A DNA stretch of 41,980 nucleotides from an uncultured Collinsella sp. (GCA_900541135.1 UQIG01000017.1:1-41980); one strand, 5' to 3'; numbered from the stretch's first letter, positions 15,905 through 24,396 are shown. The notes: generated from the sequence alone by a model not told the origin. Program-made: numbers and translations.

Positions 15905-16821
15905 AGGAGACCGTTGTCCTGAAGGACCTTCTTAATCGCCTCGACGTTCTCGCCGGTCATGGCCTTCACCGGGCGCGGCATGGTCGGGCTGTCGAAGATA
16001 CCCATGAGGTTCATAGCGGTCTTGAAGGCGCCGACGCCACCGGCATAGCCCTGGACGCCCGAGGTGACATCCCAGATGTGCGAAATCTCATTGAGGCGAT
16101 CCTGCTCGGCCTTGACGGTAGCCCAGTCACCAGCCTGAGCGGCCTTCCACTGACGCACGTAGCCCTCGGGCTCAACGTTGGCGAGACCCGGGACGGAACC
16201 GTCGGCGCCACCGAGGTAGGCGCCGTCGACAACAACCTCGTGGCCGGTGAGAATGCTCATCGGATGGCCGTTCTTCTCGTTCTCCTGAACGAGGTAGCGG
16301 AACGAGATGTCATCACCCGAGGAATCCTTGACGCCGGCCAGAACGCCCTCGGCGCCGAGCTTGGCAAGGAGCTTCCAGGGGAGCTTGGTGTGAACGCAGA
16401 CGGGAATGTCATAGGCAAAGATGGGCAGGTCGAGCTCCTCGTGCAGGATGCGGAAGTGCTCCTCGACCTCGGTCATGCCCTGCAGGGCATAGAACGGGCA
16501 GGTGGCGACGAGGGCATCGGCGCCCAGCTCCTGGGCGACCTTGCCGTGCTCGATCATGCGCTCGGTCTCGGTATCGATGATGCCGACCAGAACAGGCACA
16601 CGGTGGTCGACGATACGAACGGCCTCGGCGATAATCTGGCGACGGCGCTCGTCGGTGGAGAAGACGACCTCGCCCGAGGATCCCAAGAAGAACAGGCCAT
16701 CGACGCCGGCATCGATCATGCGGTTGATGCTGCGCTCAAAGGAGGCAACGTCGAGCTGGTGATCTTCGGTATCGGGAACAACGACGGGAGGGATAACGCC
16801 GGTGAATTTCTGAGTTGCCAC
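15901..16821 (-). CDS. nanA: N-acetylneuraminate lyase family protein
   Basis: Class I aldolase of the DHDPS/NanA family, 306 aa, expected to cleave sialic acid to ManNAc and pyruvate in the cytoplasm. The Schiff-base lysine is Lys165 in GVKDSSGD and the partner tyrosine is Tyr137 in FAYDIP; these fall at the same numbers as in E. coli NanA. GSSGE (47-51) binds the pyruvate carboxylate. The start is GTG at 16821 with AAGGAG seven bases upstream; the 28 codons before it are rejected. The neighbours nanE and the ROK kinase argue for sialic acid rather than dihydrodipicolinate synthesis. Confidence 0.85.
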   Translation of the reverse strand: MATQKFTGVIPPVVVPDTEDHQLDVASFERSINRMIDAGVDGLFFLGSSGEVVFSTDERRRQIIAEAVRIVDHRVPVLVGIIDTETERMIEHGKVAQELGADALVATCPFYALQGMTEVEEHFRILHEELDLPIFAYDIPVCVHTKLPWKLLAKLGAEGVLAGVKDSSGDDISFRYLVQENEKNGHPMSILTGHEVVVDGAYLGGADGSVPGLANVEPEGYVRQWKAAQAGDWATVKAEQDRLNEISHIWDVTSGVQGYAGGVGAFKTAMNLMGIFDSPTMPRPVKAMTGENVEAIKKVLQDNGLL

Positions 16822-16889
16822 AAGAATCTCCTTAGTTGTCTGGCGGGCGGCCCTGTGCCACCCACTCTTGTTGGCAGTGTCCAGGCCGT

Positions 16890-17741
16890 CTAGGCCAAAG
16901 AACACGGGTAGAACGTTTGGTTAAAAAAGTCGACGACTTCGTTTTCGAACGCATTGATGCGCTCGTGAGCGTATTTTGCATAGATGATATGCCTCCGGTC
17001 ACACTCAAGACCGTTGAATACGGCAAACTGATCCTTGGGATCGCTCACGGTATCCATAAGCGATGTGCCCATGAGCACCGATCCGCGCACCCGAGACGAC
17101 AGCGCCTCGAGGCCACCAGGAAGCGGATTGGCAACCGCCGTGCAGGCGAGGCCCCGCTCGTCCAGAGCAGAAACCGCCAGCGCGACTCCGCCGCCAAGGC
17201 CCTCGCCCCATGCAAAGATGCGGTCGGGGTCCATGCCATCAAGATTGCGCGCCACCTTCGCCAGCGCGCAACCCCAACGGACGCGCTCGACAAAAGCGGG
17301 CGAAGCAATCCCCCGCTGCAGGTCGTCCGCACCAGCAACATCGTCATCCAGCGCGAGAACGGCATACCCCATGGCGGCAAATCTCGTCATGTGATGCCAG
17401 CCGCGCACAGGCCGATCGATGTCGTGGAACATCAGGCACAACGGCACGCGCTCAGATACTCGGGCACGACCGACAGGCTCGATCAAACGAGCGTGAATCG
17501 CATCGTCACCGAGCTCAAAGGAGACCTCCGAGTAACGGGCGCAGGGGTTAACAAAGTCAATCGCCGTTATGGCCAGGCCTTGAATCTCAAGATTCGAAGC
17601 GCATGTCTCTAAATCAGAAACATCTGCTTGGACATCACCGCGCCAGTCCCGATATTCTGCGAGCCTTGACGAAACCGTTCCAGGAATTCCCACGAGTCCG
17701 GGGACAATCAGCTCGTCAACATTGCTCTCGCACTTAGACAT
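16890..17741 (-). CDS. Degenerate CE7 (acetyl xylan esterase-like) alpha/beta hydrolase
   Basis: A 283-aa paralogue of the upstream esterase. The C-terminal half aligns with it (DQFAVFNGLECDRRHI against TQFAVYNNLTCEKRHE), and the acid (Asp230) and base (His259, AHE) positions are kept. The nucleophile position is Gly181 in GEGLGG, where the intact copy has GASQGG with Ser183. The RGQGG-type motif is also lost (DDDVAGADD). It is therefore probably not a serine esterase; a binding, regulatory or partner role, or decay, are possible. The reading frame is undamaged, and its ATG overlaps the upstream gene by eight bases with a GGAGG box, so it is still translated. Confidence 0.75.
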   Translation of the reverse strand: MSKCESNVDELIVPGLVGIPGTVSSRLAEYRDWRGDVQADVSDLETCASNLEIQGLAITAIDFVNPCARYSEVSFELGDDAIHARLIEPVGRARVSERVPLCLMFHDIDRPVRGWHHMTRFAAMGYAVLALDDDVAGADDLQRGIASPAFVERVRWGCALAKVARNLDGMDPDRIFAWGEGLGGGVALAVSALDERGLACTAVANPLPGGLEALSSRVRGSVLMGTSLMDTVSDPKDQFAVFNGLECDRRHIIYAKYAHERINAFENEVVDFFNQTFYPCSLA

Positions 17742-18711
17742 TAGCCTCCCCTCCCTTGCAGAAAAACGGAATGATCAGATCGTCAAAATCCTGAATCTCC
17801 TCGTGGCCAAAGCCTTCAAAGAACTCATGACGCTTTTCGCAGGTCAGGTTGTTATAGACCGCAAACTGCGTCGCTGGCGGACAGACGATATCGGCTGTGC
17901 CAGTGCCAAACAGCACGGAGCATTCGACCATAGGGGCAAAGTTCTTGGAATCGAAGTACGCCAGCTTGGCATAGGCTTCGTCAATACGAGTCGAGTCCTC
18001 GTCAAACCAGCGAGACCAATAGCGCAGGCCCTCGTAGGCAATGTCGTCGGCATCCAAATCCCAGACCAGGCGGAAATCTGACAGGAAGGGATAGAGGATG
18101 GCGGCACGATTGATAAGCTCGCTGTTAAGCGCACAGGTCGCAATGCCCAAACCGCCGCCCTGCGACGCGCCGTTCACAAACACACGCGCAAGATCGATGC
18201 CCTCGAGCTCGCGAACGATGCGGCACAGGATGCGAATATCTTGGTGCAAGCGGACATAGTAGAGGTTGGCCGGGTCGCCGTCGATACCGGCGACGATATG
18301 ACCGGCAACCGTTGTGCCCTCAAATCCACCAATGTCCTCGGAGGGACCTCCTTGGCCGGGGCAGTCGAGGGCGATGAGTGCCATGCCCATGCCCGCAAAC
18401 GACGCCTGCTCAAACCAGCTGCGGCTTGCACCCGGATACCCATGGAACTGAAGTACCAATGGCACGGGCTCGTCCGAGACAGGTTTAAGGTACTTGGCAT
18501 GCAGGCGCGCGCCACACATGCCGGTATACCAGAGGTCGAAAAGCTGGCAGGTCGCGGCATCGGCGACCGATGCCGTCTCGATCGCATAGTCAAGCCCGAC
18601 GGCGTCGGCCTCGGCCATGCGGTCCTTCCAAAAGAGATCGAAATCTGATGGACGGGGCATGGCGCCTCGATATCCACCAAATTGATGTTGTAGCTCCTGA
18701 GCACTTGGCAT
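17734..18711 (-). CDS. CE7-family acetyl esterase
   Basis: Alpha/beta hydrolase of the acetyl xylan esterase / cephalosporin-C deacetylase family, 325 aa. The whole catalytic set is visible: Ser183 in GASQGG, Asp274 in GTADIVCPP and His303 in GFGHEE, plus CPGQGG (the RGQGG-like oxyanion motif) near 118-122. The N-terminal PSDFDLFW is typical. I start at the ATG at 18711, although its GAAAGG box is 15 bases away; a TTG at 18726 is less likely. There is no export signal, so it acts in the cytoplasm. In this operon O-acetyl groups on imported sialic acids are the plausible substrate; that is inference. Confidence 0.85.
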   Translation of the reverse strand: MPSAQELQHQFGGYRGAMPRPSDFDLFWKDRMAEADAVGLDYAIETASVADAATCQLFDLWYTGMCGARLHAKYLKPVSDEPVPLVLQFHGYPGASRSWFEQASFAGMGMALIALDCPGQGGPSEDIGGFEGTTVAGHIVAGIDGDPANLYYVRLHQDIRILCRIVRELEGIDLARVFVNGASQGGGLGIATCALNSELINRAAILYPFLSDFRLVWDLDADDIAYEGLRYWSRWFDEDSTRIDEAYAKLAYFDSKNFAPMVECSVLFGTGTADIVCPPATQFAVYNNLTCEKRHEFFEGFGHEEIQDFDDLIIPFFCKGGEANV

Positions 18712-18747
18712 GGCTCGTGAACCCAACCTTTCGAATTCGCAACGGAG

Positions 18748-18775
18748 GTGCGCCCGGCAAGGGAACCGGGCGCAC
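18748..18775 (-). other. Intercistronic hairpin before the esterase genes
   Basis: GTGCGCCCGG (18748-18757) and CCGGGCGCAC (18766-18775) form a perfect 10-bp, GC-only-rich stem between the ATPase and esterase genes. No T-run follows on the minus strand, so RNA stabilisation or processing is more likely than termination. Confidence 0.55.
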
Positions 18776-18791
18776 GGGAGGGAAAGCGAGG

Positions 18792-19619
18792 CTACTCGCC
18801 GAGCTTGGGATGCAGCAGCGACGGCGCAGCGCCGAGCAGCATCTTGGTGTAGGGGTCCTGGGGGTGCTGGAAGACCTGCTTGGCCTCGCCCTGCTCGACG
18901 ATCTTGCCGCCATTCATAACGATGATGTCGTCAGAGATATAGCGGACCGTCTGGATGTCATGGCTGATGAACACCATGGCCAGGCCGAGCTCCTTCTTAA
19001 GGTCGGTCAGCAGGTTCAGAATCTGCGCGCGGACCGAAACGTCCAGAGCCGAGGTGGGCTCGTCGGCGATGATGGCATCGGGGTTCAGCGACAGGGCACG
19101 GGCAATTGCGACGCGCTGACGCTGGCCGCCCGAAAGCTGACCGGGAAGAACCTCGGCGGCGGAGCTGGGCAGACCGGTGAGCTCCAGGAGCTCCTTGACG
19201 CGCTTCTCCTGCTCGGCCTCGGTACCCAGGTTGTGGACGCGCATGGGGTCGAGCAGCTGCTCGCGAACGACCATGCGGGGGTTGAGCGCCGTGGCCGGGT
19301 TCTGGAACACGACCGAGATGACGCGACCCATGTGGCGACGGTCCTCGGCGGTACGTTTGGTAACGTCCTTGCCCTTAAAGTAGACCTTGCCGCTCGTGGG
19401 GGCCTGCAGGCCGCACATGACGTTAGCGGTGGTGGACTTACCGCAACCGGACTCGCCGACGATGCCGATCGTCTGACCGGGCATGAGCTTAATCGTTACA
19501 CCCTGGACGGCGTGAACCAGGTTGGGGTGCAGAATCGAGCCGGTACGGGTCCTAAAGGTGACGTGGACGTCATCAAGGAAGATGATCGGCTCGACGCCGT
19601 TGACTGCGGTCTCGCTCAT
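18792..19619 (-). CDS. ABC importer ATPase, OppF type (sialic acid operon)
   Basis: ATPase of 275 aa with GESGCGKST, LSGGQRQRV and IIADEPTSALD. It is shorter than the OppF encoded at 454-1482 and ends at HPQDPYTKMLLGAAPSLL, so the C-terminal cysteine-containing domain of oligopeptide ATPases is absent. Its ATG directly follows the stop of the permease-ATPase fusion gene with no spacer. It should form the second nucleotide-binding half with the fused ATPase domain. The likely cargo is sialic acid, judged from the operon. Confidence 0.88.
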   Translation of the reverse strand: MSETAVNGVEPIIFLDDVHVTFRTRTGSILHPNLVHAVQGVTIKLMPGQTIGIVGESGCGKSTTANVMCGLQAPTSGKVYFKGKDVTKRTAEDRRHMGRVISVVFQNPATALNPRMVVREQLLDPMRVHNLGTEAEQEKRVKELLELTGLPSSAAEVLPGQLSGGQRQRVAIARALSLNPDAIIADEPTSALDVSVRAQILNLLTDLKKELGLAMVFISHDIQTVRYISDDIIVMNGGKIVEQGEAKQVFQHPQDPYTKMLLGAAPSLLHPKLGE

Positions 19620-21635
19620 CTACATCACCTCCGCGTGAGGGGTCAAACCATTTGCCTTGAGCACCTCGTCGGGGAGCTCGGAATAGAAGTGCTCGGTGCC
19701 GGGCACGCGCTTGAAGACCGGACGGGTGTCCAGGCCAATACGCGGATGGCTCGAGCGGGGCGCGAAGCGATCGCCCTTGGGGAAATCGCGCGGACTCGGA
19801 ACGGCGCCGGGCACCTGGTGCAGGCGGCCCGAACCGCTCTCGATGGACAGAACGGAGCCCAGAAGACCGCGGGTGTACTCGTGAATCGGGTTAGTGAGCA
19901 GCTCCTTGGTGGGCGCCTGCTCGATAACCTGACCAGCGTACATAACCGTGATGTTGTGGGCGACCTCGGCGACCAGCGCCAGGTCGTGCGAAACGAAGAT
20001 CATGGCAAAGCCGAGCTTGGCCTGAAGATCGTTGAGCAGCTTGATGACCTGCTTCTGGACGGTAACGTCCAGAGCGGTCGTGGGCTCGTCGCAGATGACC
20101 AGCTTGGGGTCGCGGGTAAGAGCCATAGCGATCAGGACACGCTGACGCTGGCCGCCGGAAAGCTCGTGCGGATAGCTCTCGAGCGTGCGCTTGGGATCGA
20201 GGCCGACGAGCTCCAGGAGCTCCTCGGCGCTGCGGGTTCCGCCGCGCTTGGTGAGCTGCTTCATCTGGGCAGAGATGAGCATGGAGGGGTTGAGCGAGGA
20301 CAGGGCGTCCTGATAGACCATAGCGATATCGGTACCGCGCAGGCCGAACCACTCCTTCTTGCTCATCTTGAGCAGGTCACGGCCCTCCCAGAGGACCTCG
20401 CCGGAAAGGTGCTCGTCCTCATCGGTCAGGCCCATGATGGCCAGCGTGGTGATGGACTTACCGCAACCGGACTCGCCCACCAGGCCCATGGTCTGACCAG
20501 GACGGACGTCAAAGTTGACATGGTCGACGACGTTGATATCACCGTGATGCTCAAACTGGATGCAGAAGTCACGGACCGAGAGAATCGGTTCGACAGACTC
20601 GTCGGGCACATGGCGATCGTCACGCTTGAGCTCGACATCGCGCAGGGCGCCAAGGCGAGCGGAGAGGGACTGGGCCTGCTCCTTGTAGGCGCGAACGGGG
20701 TCGGAGACCAGCAGGTCGGCCTCGCGACGCTTGGAGGAATCGGTCGGATCCAGGGCGGCGGAGGGAGCAGCGGCCATGGCGTCGGTAATGCCCTCGGAGA
20801 GGATGTTGAGCGCCAGGCAGGTGATCATGATGGCCAGACCCGGGAACAGCGCCTGCCACCAACGGCCGGCAAGCACGCCGCCGCGGGCGTCGGCGAGGAT
20901 GTTGCCCCAGGTAGCGGTGGGCTCCTGAATACCAGCGCCGATGAAGGTCAGCGAGGCCTCGAAGATGATGGCGTCGGCGACCAGGGTAACGGTGAAGACC
21001 ATGATCGGGGCGATGCAGTTACGCAGAACATGCTTGATCAAAATCCACGGAGCCTTGGCGCCGGAAACGATGACCGCACGGACATAGTCCTCGCCGTACT
21101 CGGACACGATGTTGGCGCGCACGATACGGGCAATCTGCGGAGTGTACATAAAGCCGATGGCGAAGATGATCGACGGCACGGAGTTGCCCAGGATGGAGAC
21201 GAAGACGGCCGCGAGGGCGATGCCGGGGATGGACATGATGATGTCCAAGATACGCATGATCGTCTCGGAGACGGCCTTGCGCGAAACCGCTGCAAGGGCG
21301 CCCACGACCGAGCCGCAGACCAGAGCCATGGCAGTGGCGCCAAAGCCGATGATCAGCGAGTAACGACCACCGTAGAGCATACGCGACAGAATGTCGCGGC
21401 CCTTATCGTCGGTACCGAAGATAAATCCGTTGCCGGGAGCCTGGCGAGCCGTAAAGATCTCGACCGGGCTATAGGGGGCAAGAAGGGGCGCCAGAATCGC
21501 AGTCAGGGCGACCAGCGCCAGCACGACGGCTGCAATCTTAGAAGACAGCGTCATCTTCTTCCAGCCACCGAGCTTGAGCCCCTTGGAGGCAGCCTTCTCG
21601 AGCTGCTCGGTTTGCTTCTCTCGAATCTTTACCAT
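19620..21635 (-). CDS. Fused OppC-type permease and OppD-type ATPase
   Basis: A 671-aa fusion. Residues about 35-290 are an OppC-type membrane domain (first helix 34-53, FGTDDKGRD at 73-81, EAA region around 190-208). A charged linker (about 300-345) leads to the ATPase with GESGCGKS (387-394), LSGGQRQRV (492-500) and LVICDE (512-517). Where free OppD has PxGCxFxPRCP, this protein has FPKGDRFAPRSSHP, lacking both cysteines. Permease-ATPase fusions occur in Sat-type (peptide-family) sialic acid importers as I recall them. It starts three nt after the upstream permease gene stop. Confidence 0.9.
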   Translation of the reverse strand: MVKIREKQTEQLEKAASKGLKLGGWKKMTLSSKIAAVVLALVALTAILAPLLAPYSPVEIFTARQAPGNGFIFGTDDKGRDILSRMLYGGRYSLIIGFGATAMALVCGSVVGALAAVSRKAVSETIMRILDIIMSIPGIALAAVFVSILGNSVPSIIFAIGFMYTPQIARIVRANIVSEYGEDYVRAVIVSGAKAPWILIKHVLRNCIAPIMVFTVTLVADAIIFEASLTFIGAGIQEPTATWGNILADARGGVLAGRWWQALFPGLAIMITCLALNILSEGITDAMAAAPSAALDPTDSSKRREADLLVSDPVRAYKEQAQSLSARLGALRDVELKRDDRHVPDESVEPILSVRDFCIQFEHHGDINVVDHVNFDVRPGQTMGLVGESGCGKSITTLAIMGLTDEDEHLSGEVLWEGRDLLKMSKKEWFGLRGTDIAMVYQDALSSLNPSMLISAQMKQLTKRGGTRSAEELLELVGLDPKRTLESYPHELSGGQRQRVLIAMALTRDPKLVICDEPTTALDVTVQKQVIKLLNDLQAKLGFAMIFVSHDLALVAEVAHNITVMYAGQVIEQAPTKELLTNPIHEYTRGLLGSVLSIESGSGRLHQVPGAVPSPRDFPKGDRFAPRSSHPRIGLDTRPVFKRVPGTEHFYSELPDEVLKANGLTPHAEVM

Positions 21636-21638
21636 AAT

Positions 21639-22595
21639 CTACACCGTCCTGATGCGCGGGTTGATGAGCAGGTAGAGCATGTCAACCACGATGTTGATGA
21701 TGATGAAGGCAAGAGCAACGACGATAACGACGCCCTGAACCAGGTTCGCCTCGTTGCCCTGAACGCCCTGCAGAATCGCGGTGCCCATGCCGGGGAGGTT
21801 GAAGATAACCTCGATGACGACGGCGCCGCCCATGAGGTAACCGATCTTAAGACCGAGGGTGGTGACCGGGGTGATCAGCGCATTGCGAAGAACGTTGATG
21901 CCGACGACGACCTTCTCGGGAACGCCGGCGCCGCGAGCCATACGGACATAATCCTTGTCGAGTTCCTCGACCATGGCGGTACGCACGATACGAGTCATCT
22001 GGCCCGTCAGCGGAAATGCCAAGGCGATAGCGGGCATGATCATACGTCCCAGATAGCCAACCGGATTCGTGGTGAAGTGAGGCAGAGCACCCGATGCCGG
22101 GAGCACCTTAAGGTAGGAAGAGAACAGCAGGATTAACAGAACGGCAAGCCAGAACGACGGGGTTGCCAAGCCGGCGATGGAAAAGACGCGGATCACTTGG
22201 TCCGGCCATTTGTCGCGATACAGCGCCGCGATGACGCCGAGCAAAAACGAAACGACCGCACCGATAGCAAGACCGATAAAGGTCAGCTGCATCGTGACGG
22301 GCAGGGCCGTGGAGATGCGCTTGGCAACGGAGTTGCGAGCAGCACCATAGGTGCCCATGTCGCCATGGATCAGATCGCCCATATAGCGCACGTAGCGCAC
22401 GGGCCAGGGGTCGTCCAGACCATACTTCTCATGGTACTCGGCAACCGCCTCGGGCGAGGCACCGTCACCCAACGCCGTGTAGGCGGGGTCGGTCTTGGAG
22501 AACGACATAAGGAAGAACACCAGGACGGTGACGCCCAATGCCATGATCGGCAGCGCCACAAGACGCCTTCCAATCAAACGTAGCAAGTTGTTCAC
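21639..22595 (-). CDS. ABC importer permease, OppB type (sialic acid operon)
   Basis: Inner-membrane permease, 318 aa. The N-terminal LLRLIGRRLVALPIMALGVTV is followed by about five more membrane segments; the EAA loop is recognisable near RMARGAGVPEKVVVGINVLRNA. The start is GTG at 22595, five bases after AAAGGGGAG; no in-frame ATG fits as well. It pairs with the fused permease-ATPase encoded next. A stem-loop separates it from the binding-protein gene. Confidence 0.9.
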   Translation of the reverse strand: MNNLLRLIGRRLVALPIMALGVTVLVFFLMSFSKTDPAYTALGDGASPEAVAEYHEKYGLDDPWPVRYVRYMGDLIHGDMGTYGAARNSVAKRISTALPVTMQLTFIGLAIGAVVSFLLGVIAALYRDKWPDQVIRVFSIAGLATPSFWLAVLLILLFSSYLKVLPASGALPHFTTNPVGYLGRMIMPAIALAFPLTGQMTRIVRTAMVEELDKDYVRMARGAGVPEKVVVGINVLRNALITPVTTLGLKIGYLMGGAVVIEVIFNLPGMGTAILQGVQGNEANLVQGVVIVVALAFIIINIVVDMLYLLINPRIRTV

Positions 22596-22656
22596 GTTCT
22601 CTCCCCTTTCTTTTGTCGGTAGGACCAACTGGTATATGAGTACGGATACTCATTAC

Positions 22657-22690
22657 AAGACCCGAGCGACATCGTTGCCGCCCGGGTCTT
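22657..22690 (-). terminator. Hairpin after the sialic acid binding-protein gene
   Basis: AAGACCCGAGCG (22657-22668) and CGCCCGGGTCTT (22679-22690) give a 12-bp stem with one mismatch. On the minus strand it is followed by GTAATG rather than a T-run, so it is probably an attenuator or 3'-end stabiliser for the binding-protein message, as in the opp operon. Confidence 0.55.
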
Positions 22691-22752
22691 TGTTTCAACT
22701 ATGAGGATACGGTCCCAACGACCGACATCCTGCATACAGACTCAAGCGAGTC

Positions 22753-24366
22753 TTACGCCTTGACGGTCGCAACGCCCCTGAAGGACATGCTCGTCGTGCC
22801 GATGCCCTTGAAGCCATCGAGGGCCTCGCCGTTGGGTGCAGTGGACGGATCGTCCCAGGAAGCGGAGACGGTCTTGACGTGGACAACGGGGTACAGAACG
22901 GCGTTGTCGGCAATGATGTCGAAGCACTCGTTCCACTTCTTCTGCTGCTCGTCGCCCTCGGCGGCAAGAGCCTCGTCCATGAGGCCGTGGAGCTTCTGCC
23001 ACTCAGCGGACTCCTTCCACGGGCAACGGGTCTGCATCCAGACGTTGTCGCCGTACCACCAGTTGAGCAGCAGGTCGGGGTCGGCGCCGAAGCAGGAAGG
23101 ATCGCCAGGGGCAAGGAGGATATCGTAGGCCTCGCCGCCGTCGATAGCAGCGTAAGTGGCCGGCGAGGTATCGGTCTGGATGGTCACATCGAAGCCGAGA
23201 GCGTCGAGGTCGTTCTTGACCTGGGCGGCCATGCCCTTAATCTGCTCGTTGTCGGTGGTGCGCAGGGTGATGGCACCCGGGGTGATGCCAGACTCCTCGA
23301 TGAGCTTCTTAGCCTTCTTGGCGTCGGTCTTGTACACCGTGGAAGCCTCATGATAGTTGGTGAAGCTCTTGGGCAGGTAGCAGCTGGCAGCGGTGGCAAG
23401 GCCGGCGAAGGTGTTGCTGACCATCTTCTCGGTGTCGAGCGCATACATGACAGCCTGACGGACCTTGACGTTGTTCCAAGGCTCCTTGGCGACGTTGAAC
23501 ATGATGAAGCGGGTGCCGAAACCCTGAACGTTATCGATCTTGCAGCCGGCGCTCTCGAGCTGGTCGACGGCGTCAGCGGTAACGAGCTCCATAACGAGCG
23601 TGGAGCCCTCCTGCTGAGCGGTAACGCGAGCGGTGGGGTCGGTCAGGATGCTGTACTGGATCTTCTTATCCTCGGCAGCATACTCACCGTTGTACTCGGG
23701 GTTGGGAACCAAGGTGATCTCGGTATCGGAGATAGAGTCGTACATCCAGGGGCCGGAACCGATCGGCTGCTTGGCGCGATCCTCCTCGGTCTGGGTGGCC
23801 GGGGTAACGCGGACGATGGCCAGACGATCCTTGAGCAGGGAGAAGTTGGGGACCTTAGTCTTGACCGTCACGGTGCTGGCGTCCTTGGCCTCGATGGACT
23901 CGAAGGGCTGGAAGAACGGAGCATAGGTAGCGGAAGCGGCGCAAGCGGTATAGGAGGCAACGACATCGTCAGCGGTGACCTCGGTGCCATCGGAGAACTT
24001 GGCGCCCTTGCGGATGGTGACCTCGAAAGTGGTGTCGTCCACAGACTTGGGATCGTCGGTGGCGAGCTCGTTGAAGGTGCTGTAGTCGTGGTAATCGATG
24101 CCGTAGAGGCCCTCGACGACGTGCCAGTTAGCACCCAGGCCCACAGCGGAGCCGGTGCTGGCGGGATCGAAGCTGGACGGAGCGTAAGCGGAACCAGCGG
24201 TGATCACGCCGCCGCCACGGTTGGCGGAATCGGTGGAGCCGGAAGCGGAACCCTCGTCGCCAGAGCTGCCACCGCAGCCAGTGAGACCAAGGCCGGCGAC
24301 AGCAGCGACGCTGCCGGTGAGGCCGAGGAACGAACGCCTGGACATACCCTTGTTGATGATGGCCAT
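22753..24366 (-). CDS. ABC importer substrate-binding lipoprotein (probable sialic acid, SatA-like)
   Basis: SBP_bac_5-family lipoprotein of 537 aa. It begins with a twin-arginine motif (MSRRSFLG), a hydrophobic stretch and the lipobox LTGC, then a Gly/Ser/Asp linker. The body has the family pattern (FSDGTEVTADDVVASY, IGSGPWMYD, VRQAVMYALD). The ATG at 24366 has AGGAGA four bases upstream. It heads the nine-gene operon that ends with nanE. By sequence alone it could bind peptides; the downstream nan genes point to N-acetylneuraminate or a relative. Confidence 0.85.
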   Translation of the reverse strand: MAIINKGMSRRSFLGLTGSVAAVAGLGLTGCGGSSGDEGSASGSTDSANRGGGVITAGSAYAPSSFDPASTGSAVGLGANWHVVEGLYGIDYHDYSTFNELATDDPKSVDDTTFEVTIRKGAKFSDGTEVTADDVVASYTACAASATYAPFFQPFESIEAKDASTVTVKTKVPNFSLLKDRLAIVRVTPATQTEEDRAKQPIGSGPWMYDSISDTEITLVPNPEYNGEYAAEDKKIQYSILTDPTARVTAQQEGSTLVMELVTADAVDQLESAGCKIDNVQGFGTRFIMFNVAKEPWNNVKVRQAVMYALDTEKMVSNTFAGLATAASCYLPKSFTNYHEASTVYKTDAKKAKKLIEESGITPGAITLRTTDNEQIKGMAAQVKNDLDALGFDVTIQTDTSPATYAAIDGGEAYDILLAPGDPSCFGADPDLLLNWWYGDNVWMQTRCPWKESAEWQKLHGLMDEALAAEGDEQQKKWNECFDIIADNAVLYPVVHVKTVSASWDDPSTAPNGEALDGFKGIGTTSMSFRGVATVKA

Positions 24367-24396
24367 GTCTTCTCCTATCAATAGAGAATCTTACTC

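Noticed and set aside
15901..16821. Dihydrodipicolinate synthase (dapA)
   Set aside because: The fold is shared, but operon context and the Tyr137/Lys165 spacing like NanA favour a sialic acid lyase.
16822..16889. Third copy of the structured hairpin element
   Set aside because: The spacer has short pairings (TGCCA / TGGCA, GGCC / GGCC-like) but none of the conserved AGGTGCC, AGAT or GGTGTCT segments.
18570..22136. Open frame of 1188 codons on the plus strand
   Set aside because: It runs antisense to four genes with clear family motifs, and its composition (many Asp, Gly, Val and Leu in low-complexity order) is that of a GC-rich shadow frame. The same holds for antisense frames at 4750-6417, 7033-8799, 9388-10692 and 29000-31648.
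22753..24366. Second oligopeptide-binding protein
   Set aside because: Family alone would say peptide binding. It heads an operon with nanA, a ROK kinase and nanE and a fused permease-ATPase, so sialic acid is more likely; peptide binding stays possible.
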